From: Salegentibacter salarius
Lineage (GTDB): Bacteria > Bacteroidota > Bacteroidia > Flavobacteriales > Flavobacteriaceae
Reading direction: 5' to 3'
Assembly: GCF_900168265.1 (NCBI RefSeq)
Contig: NZ_FVZF01000005.1
Coordinates: forward strand, 62,001-126,000
DNA: 64,000 bases
Part shown: in pieces, positions 33,628 through 41,421 of the stretch
Numbering within the stretch: position 1 is the first letter of the stretch
Layout of the letters: each line of letters opens with the position of its first letter
The notes under the pieces: model-generated
Databases searched by the model: none
Told to the model about the DNA's origin: nothing
The model's input: only the letters and a program-made list of their open reading frames with translations
Program-made: the position numbers and the translations under genes

Positions 33628-35034
33628 ATGAGTAAATATGATGTTGCAGTTATAGGTTCTGGCCCTGGAGGATATGTGGCCGCTATACGCTGCGCGCAAC
33701 TGGGAATGAAAACTGCTATCATAGAAAAATATTCAACTTTAGGAGGAACCTGCCTTAATGTTGGTTGTATTCCAAGTAAAGCTTTACTTGATTCTTCTCA
33801 CCATTACCACGATGCCGTAAAACATTTTGAAGAACACGGGATAGATATTCCGGGTGAGGTAAAAGTAAACCTTGAGAAAATGATGGAGCGTAAATCTTCA
33901 GTAGTAAGTCAAACTTGCGATGGAGTAAAGTTCCTGATGGATAAAAATAAGATTGATGTTTTTGAAGGCGTAGGATCTTTTAAAGATAAAACCCACATCA
34001 ATATTGAAAAAAACGATGGTGAAACAGAAACTATTGAAGCTGCCAAAACGATTATCGCTACTGGTTCAAAACCGGCAAATCTTCCGTTTATCGAGCTGGA
34101 TAGAGAACGAATAATTACTTCTACCGAAGCTTTAAAATTAAAGGAGATTCCTAAACACATGGTAGTAATTGGCGGTGGTGTAATTGGTTTGGAATTAGGT
34201 CAGGTTTACCGTCGTTTGGGAGCTGAGGTTACTGTTGTTGAATTTTTAGACCGAATTATTCCTACCATGGATGCTGCACTTTCAAAAGAACTTCAAAAGG
34301 TGCTTAAGAAACAAGGTGTGAAATTCCATACTTCTACCAAAGTGAAATCGGTAGAGCGTAAAGATGATGAAATCATTATAAAAGCTGACGATAAAAAGGA
34401 TAAAGAAATTGAAATAAAGGCAGATTACTGTCTTGTTTCTGTAGGCCGTAAACCTTTTACCGATGGTTTAAATGCTGATGCTGCGGGAGTAAAGGTTGAT
34501 GACAAAGGCAGAATTGAGGTGAACGAACATCTGCAAACCAATACAGATAACATTTATGCTATTGGTGATGTGGTAAAAGGCGCGATGCTGGCTCATAAAG
34601 CCGAAGAAGAAGGAACTTTTGTTGCTGAAACTATCGCCGGTCAAAAACCACATATTGATTATAACCTAATTCCGGGTGTTGTTTATACCTGGCCTGAAGT
34701 TGCTTCCGTAGGAAAAACCGAAGAACAACTTAAGGAAGATGGCGTTAAATATAAAGAAGGGAAATTCCCAATGCGTGCTCTTGGACGTTCCAGAGCAAGT
34801 GGAGATACAGATGGATTTGTAAAAATCCTTGCCGATGAAAAGACCGATGAGGTTTTAGGCGTGCACATGATTGGAGCCCGTACCGCCGATCTTATTGCTG
34901 AAGCTGTTACTGCAATGGAATACAGAGCATCTGCTGAAGATATAGCAAGAATGAGCCACGCTCATCCAACTTATGCTGAAGCCGTTAAGGAAGCTGCTCT
35001 TGCTGCTACCGATAACCGTGCACTTCACGTATAG
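33628..35034 (+). CDS. lpdA: Dihydrolipoyl dehydrogenase (E3)
   Basis: The ATG at 33628 gives 468 residues starting MSKYDVAVIGSGPGGYVAAI, the FAD-binding Rossmann motif; upstream starts would add a hydrophobic tail unlike the family. The redox disulfide is Cys 42 and Cys 47 in GGTCLNVGCIPSKALL, the NAD motif is VVIGGGVIGLELGQVYRRLG, and the His-Glu pair ends the protein (SHAHPTYAEAVKEA). It reoxidises dihydrolipoamide of pyruvate, 2-oxoglutarate and branched-chain dehydrogenase complexes. No E1/E2 genes are near. A strong bidirectional terminator follows. Confidence 0.97.
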   Translation: MSKYDVAVIGSGPGGYVAAIRCAQLGMKTAIIEKYSTLGGTCLNVGCIPSKALLDSSHHYHDAVKHFEEHGIDIPGEVKVNLEKMMERKSSVVSQTCDGVKFLMDKNKIDVFEGVGSFKDKTHINIEKNDGETETIEAAKTIIATGSKPANLPFIELDRERIITSTEALKLKEIPKHMVVIGGGVIGLELGQVYRRLGAEVTVVEFLDRIIPTMDAALSKELQKVLKKQGVKFHTSTKVKSVERKDDEIIIKADDKKDKEIEIKADYCLVSVGRKPFTDGLNADAAGVKVDDKGRIEVNEHLQTNTDNIYAIGDVVKGAMLAHKAEEEGTFVAETIAGQKPHIDYNLIPGVVYTWPEVASVGKTEEQLKEDGVKYKEGKFPMRALGRSRASGDTDGFVKILADEKTDEVLGVHMIGARTADLIAEAVTAMEYRASAEDIARMSHAHPTYAEAVKEAALAATDNRALHV

Positions 35035-35060
35035 GCGATTTTAAAATTAATCTTATAAAA

Positions 35061-35100
35061 AAAGTGGCTGTTTGAAATTCTATCAAACAGCCACTTTTTT
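35061..35100. terminator. Bidirectional terminator between lpdA and the minus-strand ECF module
   Basis: A perfect 15-bp stem (35061-35075 with 35083-35097; arms begin AAAGTGGCTGTTTGA) with a 7-nt loop and T runs on both strands lies between convergent genes. Confidence 0.93.
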
Positions 35101-35123
35101 ATATTTATAAGAAATCAATTATT

Positions 35124-35762
35124 CTAAATCTCCAATTTCTTGAGTTCTTTATAGTTTCTATTTAATCTTCTTAGTAGAATTCCGTAAACCACTCGGTAGA
35201 ATAACCATATCAAGCCGAGGAAAACAGCGAGACCACCAATCATAATTCCGGCAAACATTAGCCACTGGAGCGGAGTAAAACTATATTTCTCCATATCATC
35301 CACTACGGTGCTTGAGGTGTGATAATCCATCATAAAATAGGTGTAGATCAAAGCTACCAGGGCAGTGGAAATTAAAATATAGCCTATATAATATTTAACA
35401 GTTTTCTTTGTGCGTAAAATGTTTTTCATCAATTCAGCCGCATTATCTGTAGCAGATATTTTTCGGTAATTTTTATAAAAGCAATAGATAAAGAAAAAGG
35501 TGATGGCATAATTAATTACATAAGTTGCCACGGTAAATTCTTTTAGGTGAATTTGTTCCATCTCTTCCCAATATTCATGATCTGCCATAAAAATATTTAT
35601 GACTCCCCAGAATAAAAATTCAATAATACTAATTACAAAAATCCACTTCACTATAGAAGATGAGCGCTTCCACAGCATTTGGTAAATTTGGTCGTAGGAA
35701 AGATGCGGAAGGCTGCCTTCTCGTTTTTTCCAGTCTTTTTTTAATAAATCCAATCCATCCAT
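35124..35762 (-). CDS. Four-helix membrane protein in an ECF sigma operon, possible anti-sigma
   Basis: The 212-residue protein has a soluble N-terminal start (MDGLDLLKKDWKKREGSLPH, then LSYDQIYQMLWKRSSS) and four predicted membrane helices (about 38-55, 78-97, 122-144 and 165-195). The cytoplasmic N-terminal region of about 35 residues could hold a sigma-binding segment, but no ZAS or RskA domain was recognised. It is encoded 6 bp after an ECF sigma gene, the usual place of a cognate anti-sigma factor. The role is inferred from position only. The hydrophobic pattern and the C-terminal Arg/Lys-rich tail suggest an inner-membrane location. Confidence 0.55.
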   Translation of the reverse strand: MDGLDLLKKDWKKREGSLPHLSYDQIYQMLWKRSSSIVKWIFVISIIEFLFWGVINIFMADHEYWEEMEQIHLKEFTVATYVINYAITFFFIYCFYKNYRKISATDNAAELMKNILRTKKTVKYYIGYILISTALVALIYTYFMMDYHTSSTVVDDMEKYSFTPLQWLMFAGIMIGGLAVFLGLIWLFYRVVYGILLRRLNRNYKELKKLEI

Positions 35763-35768
35763 TATTCA

Positions 35769-36263
35769 CTACGGATTTAAAATGTTCTTTAATTTTGTTT
35801 TTACCCTGTTCATCTTCACTCTTGCATTCACTTCAGTAATACCAAGGGTTTCAGAAATCTCCCTGTAATTTTTATCTTCGAGATATAAAAAAACAAGGGC
35901 CTTTTCAATATCATTTAATTCTTGAATTGCAGAATACATCACTTTTAATTGCTGCTCAGTTTCATCGTCATATTCCTCCGCCTTTATCTTAAAATCTACC
36001 GTATCAAAATCCTGAGTCGGTATACTTCTCTTTTTCTTTCGGTATAAAGTAATCGCGGTATTAAGGGCAACACGGTACATCCAGGTGCTAAACTTTGCCT
36101 CGCCTCTAAATTTTGGGTAAGCTTTCCAGAGCTGAATGGTAATTTCCTGAAAAAGATCGTTATGCGAATCTTGATTATTCGTATAAATACGGCAAATTTT
36201 ATGCGCAATATTCTGGTGCTTTTCCAGGTTGGTTACAAACTGATGTTCTAATTCCTTATTCAC
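35769..36263 (-). CDS. RNA polymerase ECF sigma factor
   Basis: The 164-residue protein has sigma region 2 (about 20-75, with NDLFQEITIQLWKAYPKFRG and FSTWMYRVALNTAITLYRKK) and region 4 (about 105-160, with LNDIEKALVFLYLEDKNYREISETLGITEVNARVKMNR). The length is short, as is usual for ECF proteins. It is divergent from ndh and followed by a membrane protein likely to control it. A candidate autoregulatory promoter lies at 36285-36311. The regulon is unknown. The start ATG at 36263 has no clear Shine-Dalgarno. Confidence 0.9.
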   Translation of the reverse strand: MNKELEHQFVTNLEKHQNIAHKICRIYTNNQDSHNDLFQEITIQLWKAYPKFRGEAKFSTWMYRVALNTAITLYRKKKRSIPTQDFDTVDFKIKAEEYDDETEQQLKVMYSAIQELNDIEKALVFLYLEDKNYREISETLGITEVNARVKMNRVKTKLKNILNP

Positions 36264-36284
36264 AATAGTTGGTTAGCACTTATA

Positions 36285-36311
36285 TGTAGCGCAAGTGGTT
36301 GCAATGTTACA
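36285..36311 (-). promoter_or_regulatory. Putative ECF-type promoter of the sigma gene
   Basis: On the minus strand TGTAACATTGC (36301-36311) precedes GCGCTACA (36285-36292) by 8 bp. The AAC core and CG-containing downstream box resemble ECF-type elements, but spacing is shorter than usual for some groups. Weak evidence. Confidence 0.25.
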
Positions 36312-36455
36312 AAAAAGTATAAAGTATCGTTAATGCACCCTTATTTTTTCAGGCAAAGCAGGAGAAAACTTAAATTTGGATAAATTCCTTTAAACCGGGA
36401 ATTGAATATTAAAAAGGATACTGTACATTAAACTTAAGTTTAAAATATTCTAAAT

Positions 36456-36468
36456 CTCGATTATCGAG
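36456..36468. repeat. Isolated palindrome of the CTCGATAATCGAG repeat family, copy E
   Basis: CTCGATTATCGAG is the reverse complement of the head palindrome of the dispersed repeat, followed by TAAAA as in copy B. The rest of the element is missing. It lies 13 bp before the ATG of the NDH-2 gene. Confidence 0.7.
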
Positions 36469-36481
36469 TAAAACCAAGCGT

Positions 36482-37789
36482 ATGAATATTCCAAGAACAA
36501 ATTTACCGAGAGTCGTTATTATTGGTGGCGGTTTTGCGGGAATGGCGATAGTGAGAAAGTTAATTGGCGAAGATGTCCAAACTGTAATTTTAGACCGGCA
36601 TAACTATCATACTTTTCAGCCCTTACTTTACCAGGTATCAACCTCTGGGCTGGAGCCAGACTCTATTGCCTATCCTATGCGTAAAATTACACGTAATAGT
36701 AAGAAATGTCTTTTTAGGATGGCCGAGGTGAAATCTATAAATGCCGAAAAAAGCTTGATTGAGACCTCTATTGGAGATTTGATCTACGATTACCTGGTGA
36801 TTGCAACCGGTTCTAAGACTAATTTCTTCGGAAATAAAAGTATTGAAAAGAATGGTATGTGGATGAAGACCGTACCGCAAGCATTGAATATTCGTAGTTT
36901 GATCCTGGAAAATTTAGAACAGGCGGTAATTACCGATGATCCCGAACTAAGAAAAGCATTGCTAAACTTTGTTTTAGTAGGAGCAGGCCCAACAGGAGTG
37001 GAGCTTAGTGGCGCCATTGCCGAACTTAAAAACCATATTGTTCCGAATGATTATCCTGATATAAATCCAAATGAGATGAATATTCATCTCCTGGAAGGTC
37101 TGGATAGAGTGCTGCCTCCAATGAGTGAAAAATCTTCAAAAAGAGCCCACGAATTTTTGGAAGAGCTAGGAGTGAAAATTCACTTAAATACCATGGTGGA
37201 AGAGTATGACGGCCATTTGGTAACCACCAATACCGATCTTGCACTAAAAACCGAAACCTTTATTTGGGCAGCTGGAGTAACGGGTGCGCCGGTAAAAGGT
37301 CTAAATGCCGAAGCAATGGTTGAAAAGGCGAATAGGTATGAGGTAAATGCTTTTAATCAAATTAACGGTTATGATAATATTTTCGCCATTGGTGATATTG
37401 CCTTAATGCAAACCGAAGATTACCCAAAGGGCCATCCAATGGTTGCCCAGCCGGCAATTCAGCAAGGGAAGCATCTGGCCAGAAATATTATGAACATCGT
37501 AGAAGGTAAAAAACTTGAACCTTTTAAATATAAAGATAAAGGAACTATGGCCACGGTAGGAAGAAACCGGGCAGTAGTAGACCTGGATAAAGGCTCCTTT
37601 GGCGGATTTTTCGCCTGGTTTATCTGGATGTTCGTGCATCTTTGGTTCCTTATTGGCTTTAGAAACCGATTGGTCACCTTTTTTAACTGGCTTTATAATT
37701 ACTGGAATTACGATAAGGCCGCCAGGCTAATTATCAGGCCTTTTAAAGGTTATGAAAATCAAATGAAAGTTGATAAAGAAGAGATATAA
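36482..37789 (+). CDS. ndh: Type II NADH:quinone oxidoreductase (NDH-2)
   Basis: The 435-residue protein has an N-terminal FAD motif (VIIGGGFAGMAIVRKL), a second Rossmann motif for NADH (FVLVGAGPTGVELSGAIAEL), and the C-terminal FAIGDIALMQTEDYPKGHPM and QPAIQQGKHLARNI regions of NDH-2. A hydrophobic C-terminal stretch (FGGFFAWFIWMFVHLWFLIG) would attach it to the inner membrane. It passes electrons from NADH to menaquinone without pumping. The gene is preceded by a short repeat palindrome and followed by a large palindromic region (37799-38029) that may end transcription of both convergent genes. Confidence 0.93.
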   Translation: MNIPRTNLPRVVIIGGGFAGMAIVRKLIGEDVQTVILDRHNYHTFQPLLYQVSTSGLEPDSIAYPMRKITRNSKKCLFRMAEVKSINAEKSLIETSIGDLIYDYLVIATGSKTNFFGNKSIEKNGMWMKTVPQALNIRSLILENLEQAVITDDPELRKALLNFVLVGAGPTGVELSGAIAELKNHIVPNDYPDINPNEMNIHLLEGLDRVLPPMSEKSSKRAHEFLEELGVKIHLNTMVEEYDGHLVTTNTDLALKTETFIWAAGVTGAPVKGLNAEAMVEKANRYEVNAFNQINGYDNIFAIGDIALMQTEDYPKGHPMVAQPAIQQGKHLARNIMNIVEGKKLEPFKYKDKGTMATVGRNRAVVDLDKGSFGGFFAWFIWMFVHLWFLIGFRNRLVTFFNWLYNYWNYDKAARLIIRPFKGYENQMKVDKEEI

Positions 37790-37798
37790 ATAGTAATC

Positions 37799-37888
37799 AA
37801 CTTCGGAGCAAGCCCACGAAGCATAATTTTTGGAAAATATAATTTGATTTCGTGACAAGCCTAGCAGCATTTAACCTCGATTATCGAG
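37799..37888 (-). repeat. Dispersed palindromic repeat, copy B (inverted)
   Basis: In reverse orientation this copy aligns over its full length with copies A and D: CTCGATAATCGAG head (37876-37888 on the complement), then CACGAAATCAAATTATATTT and ATGCTTCGTGGGCTTGCTCC. It starts 10 bp after the ndh stop codon. Confidence 0.78.
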
Positions 37889-37890
37889 TA

Positions 37891-38029
37891 AAAAGAGACT
37901 GTCTGAAAAGTTTTAAAACCGTCATCCTGAATTTATTTCAGGATCTAACATGTTGATAATTAAAGAACATATTAGAAGCTGAAACAAGTTCAGCTTGATG
38001 AGAATAAACTTTTTCCGACAATCTCTTTT
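37891..38029. repeat. Large nested-palindrome element, second repeat family, copy 2
   Basis: Terminal inverted repeats of about 23 bp (37891-37913 with 38006-38029) match at nearly all positions. Inside are hairpins CCTGAA/TTCAGG (37926-37942) and GCTGAA/TTCAGC (37978-37994), and the TCATCCTGAA...TTTCAG block shared with 32070. It lies between convergent genes and may serve as a two-way terminator. Confidence 0.65.
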
Positions 38030-38087
38030 CTTTAGCCTGAATCCCTTTTTTAATTTAGCCCGGAAGCTTATTTATTAGCCTTTCCAA

Positions 38088-38522
38088 TTACCTCATCTTC
38101 TTAATTTCCTTATTATAGTCTGAAGCGAGCGAAGTCTTTTGGTTATCGGTTAATGCTTTTCCTGCCATTTGAAAAACTTCCTGTTCTTCTTCATCTAAAT
38201 GATGAATTACCTTATGTTCAAGCTCTTTGGCTATTTTTAGCCAGTTTGAAGCGTCCATTTCAGTATCTTCCAGTTGCTCTATAAGTTCATCCATCTCGTG
38301 GTGTTCTGCAACACTATGCCTGGCTTTTTCCTGGGTAAGGTCTTTCTTGATCAGTGGGATATAAAAATGCCTTTCTTCGGCATCAGCGTGAATCTTCAAT
38401 TCATGTTTTAATTGCTCAAAGATCTTTTTGCGCTCCTGAGTATCACCATGGGTTTCTACCAGTTTGGCGACAAGGTTTCGCTGTATTTCATGTTCCTGGC
38501 GTAAAGCTTCAAAAATATTCAT
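38088..38522 (-). CDS. Hemerythrin-domain protein
   Basis: The 144-residue protein is a four-helix bundle with His and Glu spaced as in the hemerythrin HHE domain: QEHEIQRNLVAK, KIHADAEERHFYIPLI, AEHHEMDELIEQLE and HHLDEEEQEVFQMAGK. These carboxylate and His residues would bind a di-iron site for oxygen, nitric oxide or peroxide sensing or storage. The length is typical of bacterial single-domain hemerythrins. It is cytoplasmic, with no signal. The gene is divergent from the LytS-type kinase gene (191 bp away) and convergent with ndh, so it is probably monocistronic. The partner and function are unknown. Confidence 0.88.
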   Translation of the reverse strand: MNIFEALRQEHEIQRNLVAKLVETHGDTQERKKIFEQLKHELKIHADAEERHFYIPLIKKDLTQEKARHSVAEHHEMDELIEQLEDTEMDASNWLKIAKELEHKVIHHLDEEEQEVFQMAGKALTDNQKTSLASDYNKEIKKMR

Positions 38523-38713
38523 AATTTAGGTATTGGTTAAGCTTCTAAAATATTGATTTATATGTTAAGGAAAATTTAAACCAGAGTTTTTCGTAAGCAG
38601 TTTAAATCGGTTCTAAAGAATTTAACGGTTCAGTTTCGTTTTTCTACAATTCAGAAATATTAATTAGCAATGAAGACTACTTTCACGCATCTTAGCTCTA
38701 TAAATAAAAATCG

Positions 38714-40039
38714 ATGAAATTCTTTCTGAAAATATTAAAAATTAGTCTTGCGATTACCATTCTCATTATTGGTTTAGAATTGCTCTTTGGAGGTTTTGAG
38801 CTCGAAAAATTCTTGAATTTTGAAACCTGGTTCATATTTTTCGCTTATAGCTTTATTCTTACGCTAATAAATGGAAGTTATTTTTGGTGGTTTGGCGCTA
38901 AAATAGGTTGGGAGAAAGCTACTTTAAAAAAGGTACTGGTAGGGGCGTCTGGTGCTGTAGTTGTAACTTTAATAGGGTATTTCTTATGCCGTCTGTTGCA
39001 CTACGTGGTTTATGACGGAATTCCACTTCAGGAATTTATAATTAATGAAAAGATGGCTTCCTATCTTTTTCCTTTACTTTTTACAACCATCATCTCTTTG
39101 TTTTTTCATCTTATTTATTTCTATAAAGCTTTACAGGAAAAGAAAGTAAAAGAGCAAAAAATAATAGCGGGCACTGCTTCGGCTAAATTTGATGCGCTTA
39201 AAAATCAGTTAGATCCACACTTTTTATTTAATAGTTTAAATGTGTTAAGTGCGCTGATTGATGAAAACCCCGACCAGGCACAAAAATTTACCAGCGGGCT
39301 TTCCAAGGTATATCGTTATGTATTGGAGCAGAAGAATAAAGAACTTGTGGATTTGGAAGAAGAATTAAAATTTGCGAAAACTTATATGGATTTGCTGAAA
39401 ATGCGGTTTGAAGATGCGATTATTTTCAATTTCCCCGCCAAATTAAAAAATCCCGACGCCAAGGTTGTTCCACTTTCACTTCAGTTGTTATTAGAAAACA
39501 CCATAAAACACAATACGGTAAATTCTGAGAATCCTTTAGAAATAACCATCGTGGAAGAAGACCGAAACCTGGTGGTGCAAAATAATGTTCAGCCAAAAGA
39601 AATATTGAAACGGGGGAGTGGGGTTGGACTTTCTAATATTCAGCAACGCTATCATTTACTTACCGATAGAAAAGTTGAAATCTCTAACACCAACCACACA
39701 TTTAGGGTGAAACTACCACTCTTAACTAAGATTGTAAAAATGGAAAAACAAGCACCGGTTTATGCCAAACAAGACGCTTATTTACGAGCCCAAAAGCAGG
39801 TAAAAGCAGAGCGCGATTTCTATGGAAATTTAACTTCTTACTTAATTGTAATTCCTGTTTTAGGCTTATTTAATTATCTCACCTACGGCGGATTCGTTTG
39901 GGTTGTTTTCCCAGCAATTGGCTGGGGAATAGGTGTGTTTTTTCACGGGTTATCTGTATTCAATTACAATCTTCTACTCGGTAAAAACTGGGAAGAGCGT
40001 AAAATAAAGGAACTAATGCAAAAAGATAAAACTAACTAA
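38714..40039 (+). CDS. LytS-family sensor histidine kinase with C-terminal 2TM domain
   Basis: The 441-residue protein has four N-terminal membrane helices (about 5-27, 37-57, 76-98, 115-138), then the His-kinase module: phospho-His 169 in KNQLDPHFLFNSLNVLSALI, LQLLLENTIKHNT as N box and RGSGVGLSNIQQRYHL as G box. A C-terminal 2TM domain (about 355-441: AYLRAQKQVKAERDFYGNLT, then NWEERKIKELM) is fused after the catalytic part, an uncommon layout. It is followed, 2 bp on, by a stand-alone 2TM protein and the LytTR regulator, which is its likely partner. The signal sensed is unknown. Confidence 0.92.
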   Translation: MKFFLKILKISLAITILIIGLELLFGGFELEKFLNFETWFIFFAYSFILTLINGSYFWWFGAKIGWEKATLKKVLVGASGAVVVTLIGYFLCRLLHYVVYDGIPLQEFIINEKMASYLFPLLFTTIISLFFHLIYFYKALQEKKVKEQKIIAGTASAKFDALKNQLDPHFLFNSLNVLSALIDENPDQAQKFTSGLSKVYRYVLEQKNKELVDLEEELKFAKTYMDLLKMRFEDAIIFNFPAKLKNPDAKVVPLSLQLLLENTIKHNTVNSENPLEITIVEEDRNLVVQNNVQPKEILKRGSGVGLSNIQQRYHLLTDRKVEISNTNHTFRVKLPLLTKIVKMEKQAPVYAKQDAYLRAQKQVKAERDFYGNLTSYLIVIPVLGLFNYLTYGGFVWVVFPAIGWGIGVFFHGLSVFNYNLLLGKNWEERKIKELMQKDKTN

Positions 40040-40041
40040 TT

Positions 40042-40335
40042 ATGGAAACTTCAGAAGACAAATATCTACAAGCACGGGAGCGGGTTAAAGAATTACGTGA
40101 ATTTTATAATCACTTATTCTCCTATATTATAGTGAATATATTCCTGGCCGGGATCAATTACTATTCAAATCAATGGGCGTATCCCTGGTTTTTATGGGTT
40201 GTAGGCGGTTGGGGAATTGGTTTAGCCTTTGATGCGCTAAAAGCCTTTAGGTTGAACCCTATGTTCGATAAGCGATGGGAAGAACGCAAGATCCAGGAAT
40301 ATATGGAAAAAGAAGAAAAACAGCGCTGGGAATAA
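40042..40335 (+). CDS. Stand-alone 2TM-domain membrane protein
   Basis: The 97-residue protein has two membrane helices (about 23-42 and 47-68) between amphipathic, charged ends: YLQARERVKELREFYNHLFS at the front and RWEERKIQEYMEKEEKQRW at the end. The pattern is the 2TM domain and is clearly homologous to the C-terminal domain of the kinase encoded just upstream (both share an Ala-Arg-x-x-Val start and WEERKI end). Its stop codon overlaps the ATG of the response regulator (TAATG at 40333-40337), so the three genes are one translational unit. It may oligomerise with the kinase. Confidence 0.85.
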   Translation: METSEDKYLQARERVKELREFYNHLFSYIIVNIFLAGINYYSNQWAYPWFLWVVGGWGIGLAFDALKAFRLNPMFDKRWEERKIQEYMEKEEKQRWE

Positions 40336-41087
40336 TGGAAGTAGTAATTGTAGAAGACGAAAAGCCTGCTGCGCGCCGTTTGCAACGAATGCTGAAAAAA
40401 CTGGATTTAGAAGTGAATACCATGCTGCATTCGGTTAATGAGGGAATCGCCTGGTTTAAAGAAAATCCTGAACCAGATCTTGTTTTTCTTGATATTCAAT
40501 TGAGTGATGGCATTTCCTTTGAAATTTTTGAGAAGGTAAAAATCAATAGCGCTGTTATTTTTACCACAGCTTATGATGAATATGCTCTAAAAGCATTTAA
40601 GCTGAATAGTGTTGATTACTTACTGAAGCCCATAGATGAAGAAGAATTGCTAAATGCAGTGGCAAAATTCAAAGAAAATTACCTCAAAAATTCTCCACAA
40701 ATAGATTTTAATGCCTTTAGAAAAATCCTGGAAACAGGAAATAAACCAGATTATAAAATCCGTTTTACGATTCAGGTTGGCCAGCATTTAAAGATTATCC
40801 CTGCTAACGAAATTTGCTGTTTTTATTCTGAAAATAAGGCATCGTATCTAACTACTACTTCAGGGAGAAATTACCCGGTAGATGTTTCGCTTGAAAACTT
40901 AGAAAAGGATCTTGACCCCGAGAAATTCTTCAGAATTAATCGAAAATCTATTGTGAACATTGACTGTATAGAAGATATTATTAGCTATACTAATAGTCGC
41001 TTAGAGGTTAAAGTGAAAGTGTTTAGTGAATTTCAGTTTATTGTTAGTCGGGAGCGAGTGCGAGACTTTAAAAACTGGATTTCTTAG
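40335..41087 (+). CDS. LytTR-family response regulator
   Basis: The ATG at 40335 gives 250 residues starting MEVVIVEDEKPAARRLQRML, the receiver domain with phospho-acceptor Asp 53 (LVFLDIQLSDG) and Lys in YLLKPIDEEEL. The C-terminal LytTR DNA-binding domain spans about 145-250 (ICCFYSENKASYLTTTSGR, then FFRINRKSIVNI). The start overlaps the stop of the 2TM gene. It most likely receives phosphate from the kinase at 38714. LytTR regulators bind short direct repeats; none was identified here. A terminator lies 140 bp downstream. Confidence 0.95.
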   Translation: MEVVIVEDEKPAARRLQRMLKKLDLEVNTMLHSVNEGIAWFKENPEPDLVFLDIQLSDGISFEIFEKVKINSAVIFTTAYDEYALKAFKLNSVDYLLKPIDEEELLNAVAKFKENYLKNSPQIDFNAFRKILETGNKPDYKIRFTIQVGQHLKIIPANEICCFYSENKASYLTTTSGRNYPVDVSLENLEKDLDPEKFFRINRKSIVNIDCIEDIISYTNSRLEVKVKVFSEFQFIVSRERVRDFKNWIS

Positions 41088-41421
41088 GCTGAAAAGTTAA
41101 AATTGTCGCTAATAAAAACCGCGGACCGATTTTCTACGTAAATATCTATGAAAAGTTGGGTAACTAAAAGCAGATTCGTTTTTATTAGCCCCCTGGTTTT
41201 CCGAATTTTATTTTTTTGGTTGGTTATGTGAAGGTTTGCTGTAATAATTATGGCAGACCTTCATTTTTTATTGGATAATCAAGAATAAAATGTTCCTTAG
41301 TCTATCCAAACAAAAACAATCTTTTCTAGAAATTAAAATATATTTTCCAGGCGGGTTTTCCTGGCAGTTGTATAAATAGTTAAATTACCTGGAGTAAAAG
41401 CTATCTGTGATTACGCTATTG
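41088..41421. other. 334-bp intergenic region with inverted repeat and terminator
   Basis: No gene was found. It holds a perfect 12-bp inverted repeat GCTAATAAAAAC/GTTTTTATTAGC (41108-41119 with 41178-41189) and a T-tailed terminator at 41229-41269. The arms could frame a small structured RNA or a mobile remnant. The remaining 150 bp before the anti-sigma stop show no clear structure. Confidence 0.5.
41229..41269 (+). terminator. Terminator of the LytS-2TM-LytTR operon
   Basis: An 11-bp stem with one G-U pair (41229-41239 with 41253-41263; GAAGGTTTGC paired to GCAGACCTTC) is followed by TTTTTTATT. Confidence 0.85.

Noticed and set aside
36456-36468. Restriction or XerC/D dif-type site
   Set aside because: The palindrome recurs as the head of a longer repeat at four other places, and lacks the two half-sites expected of dif.
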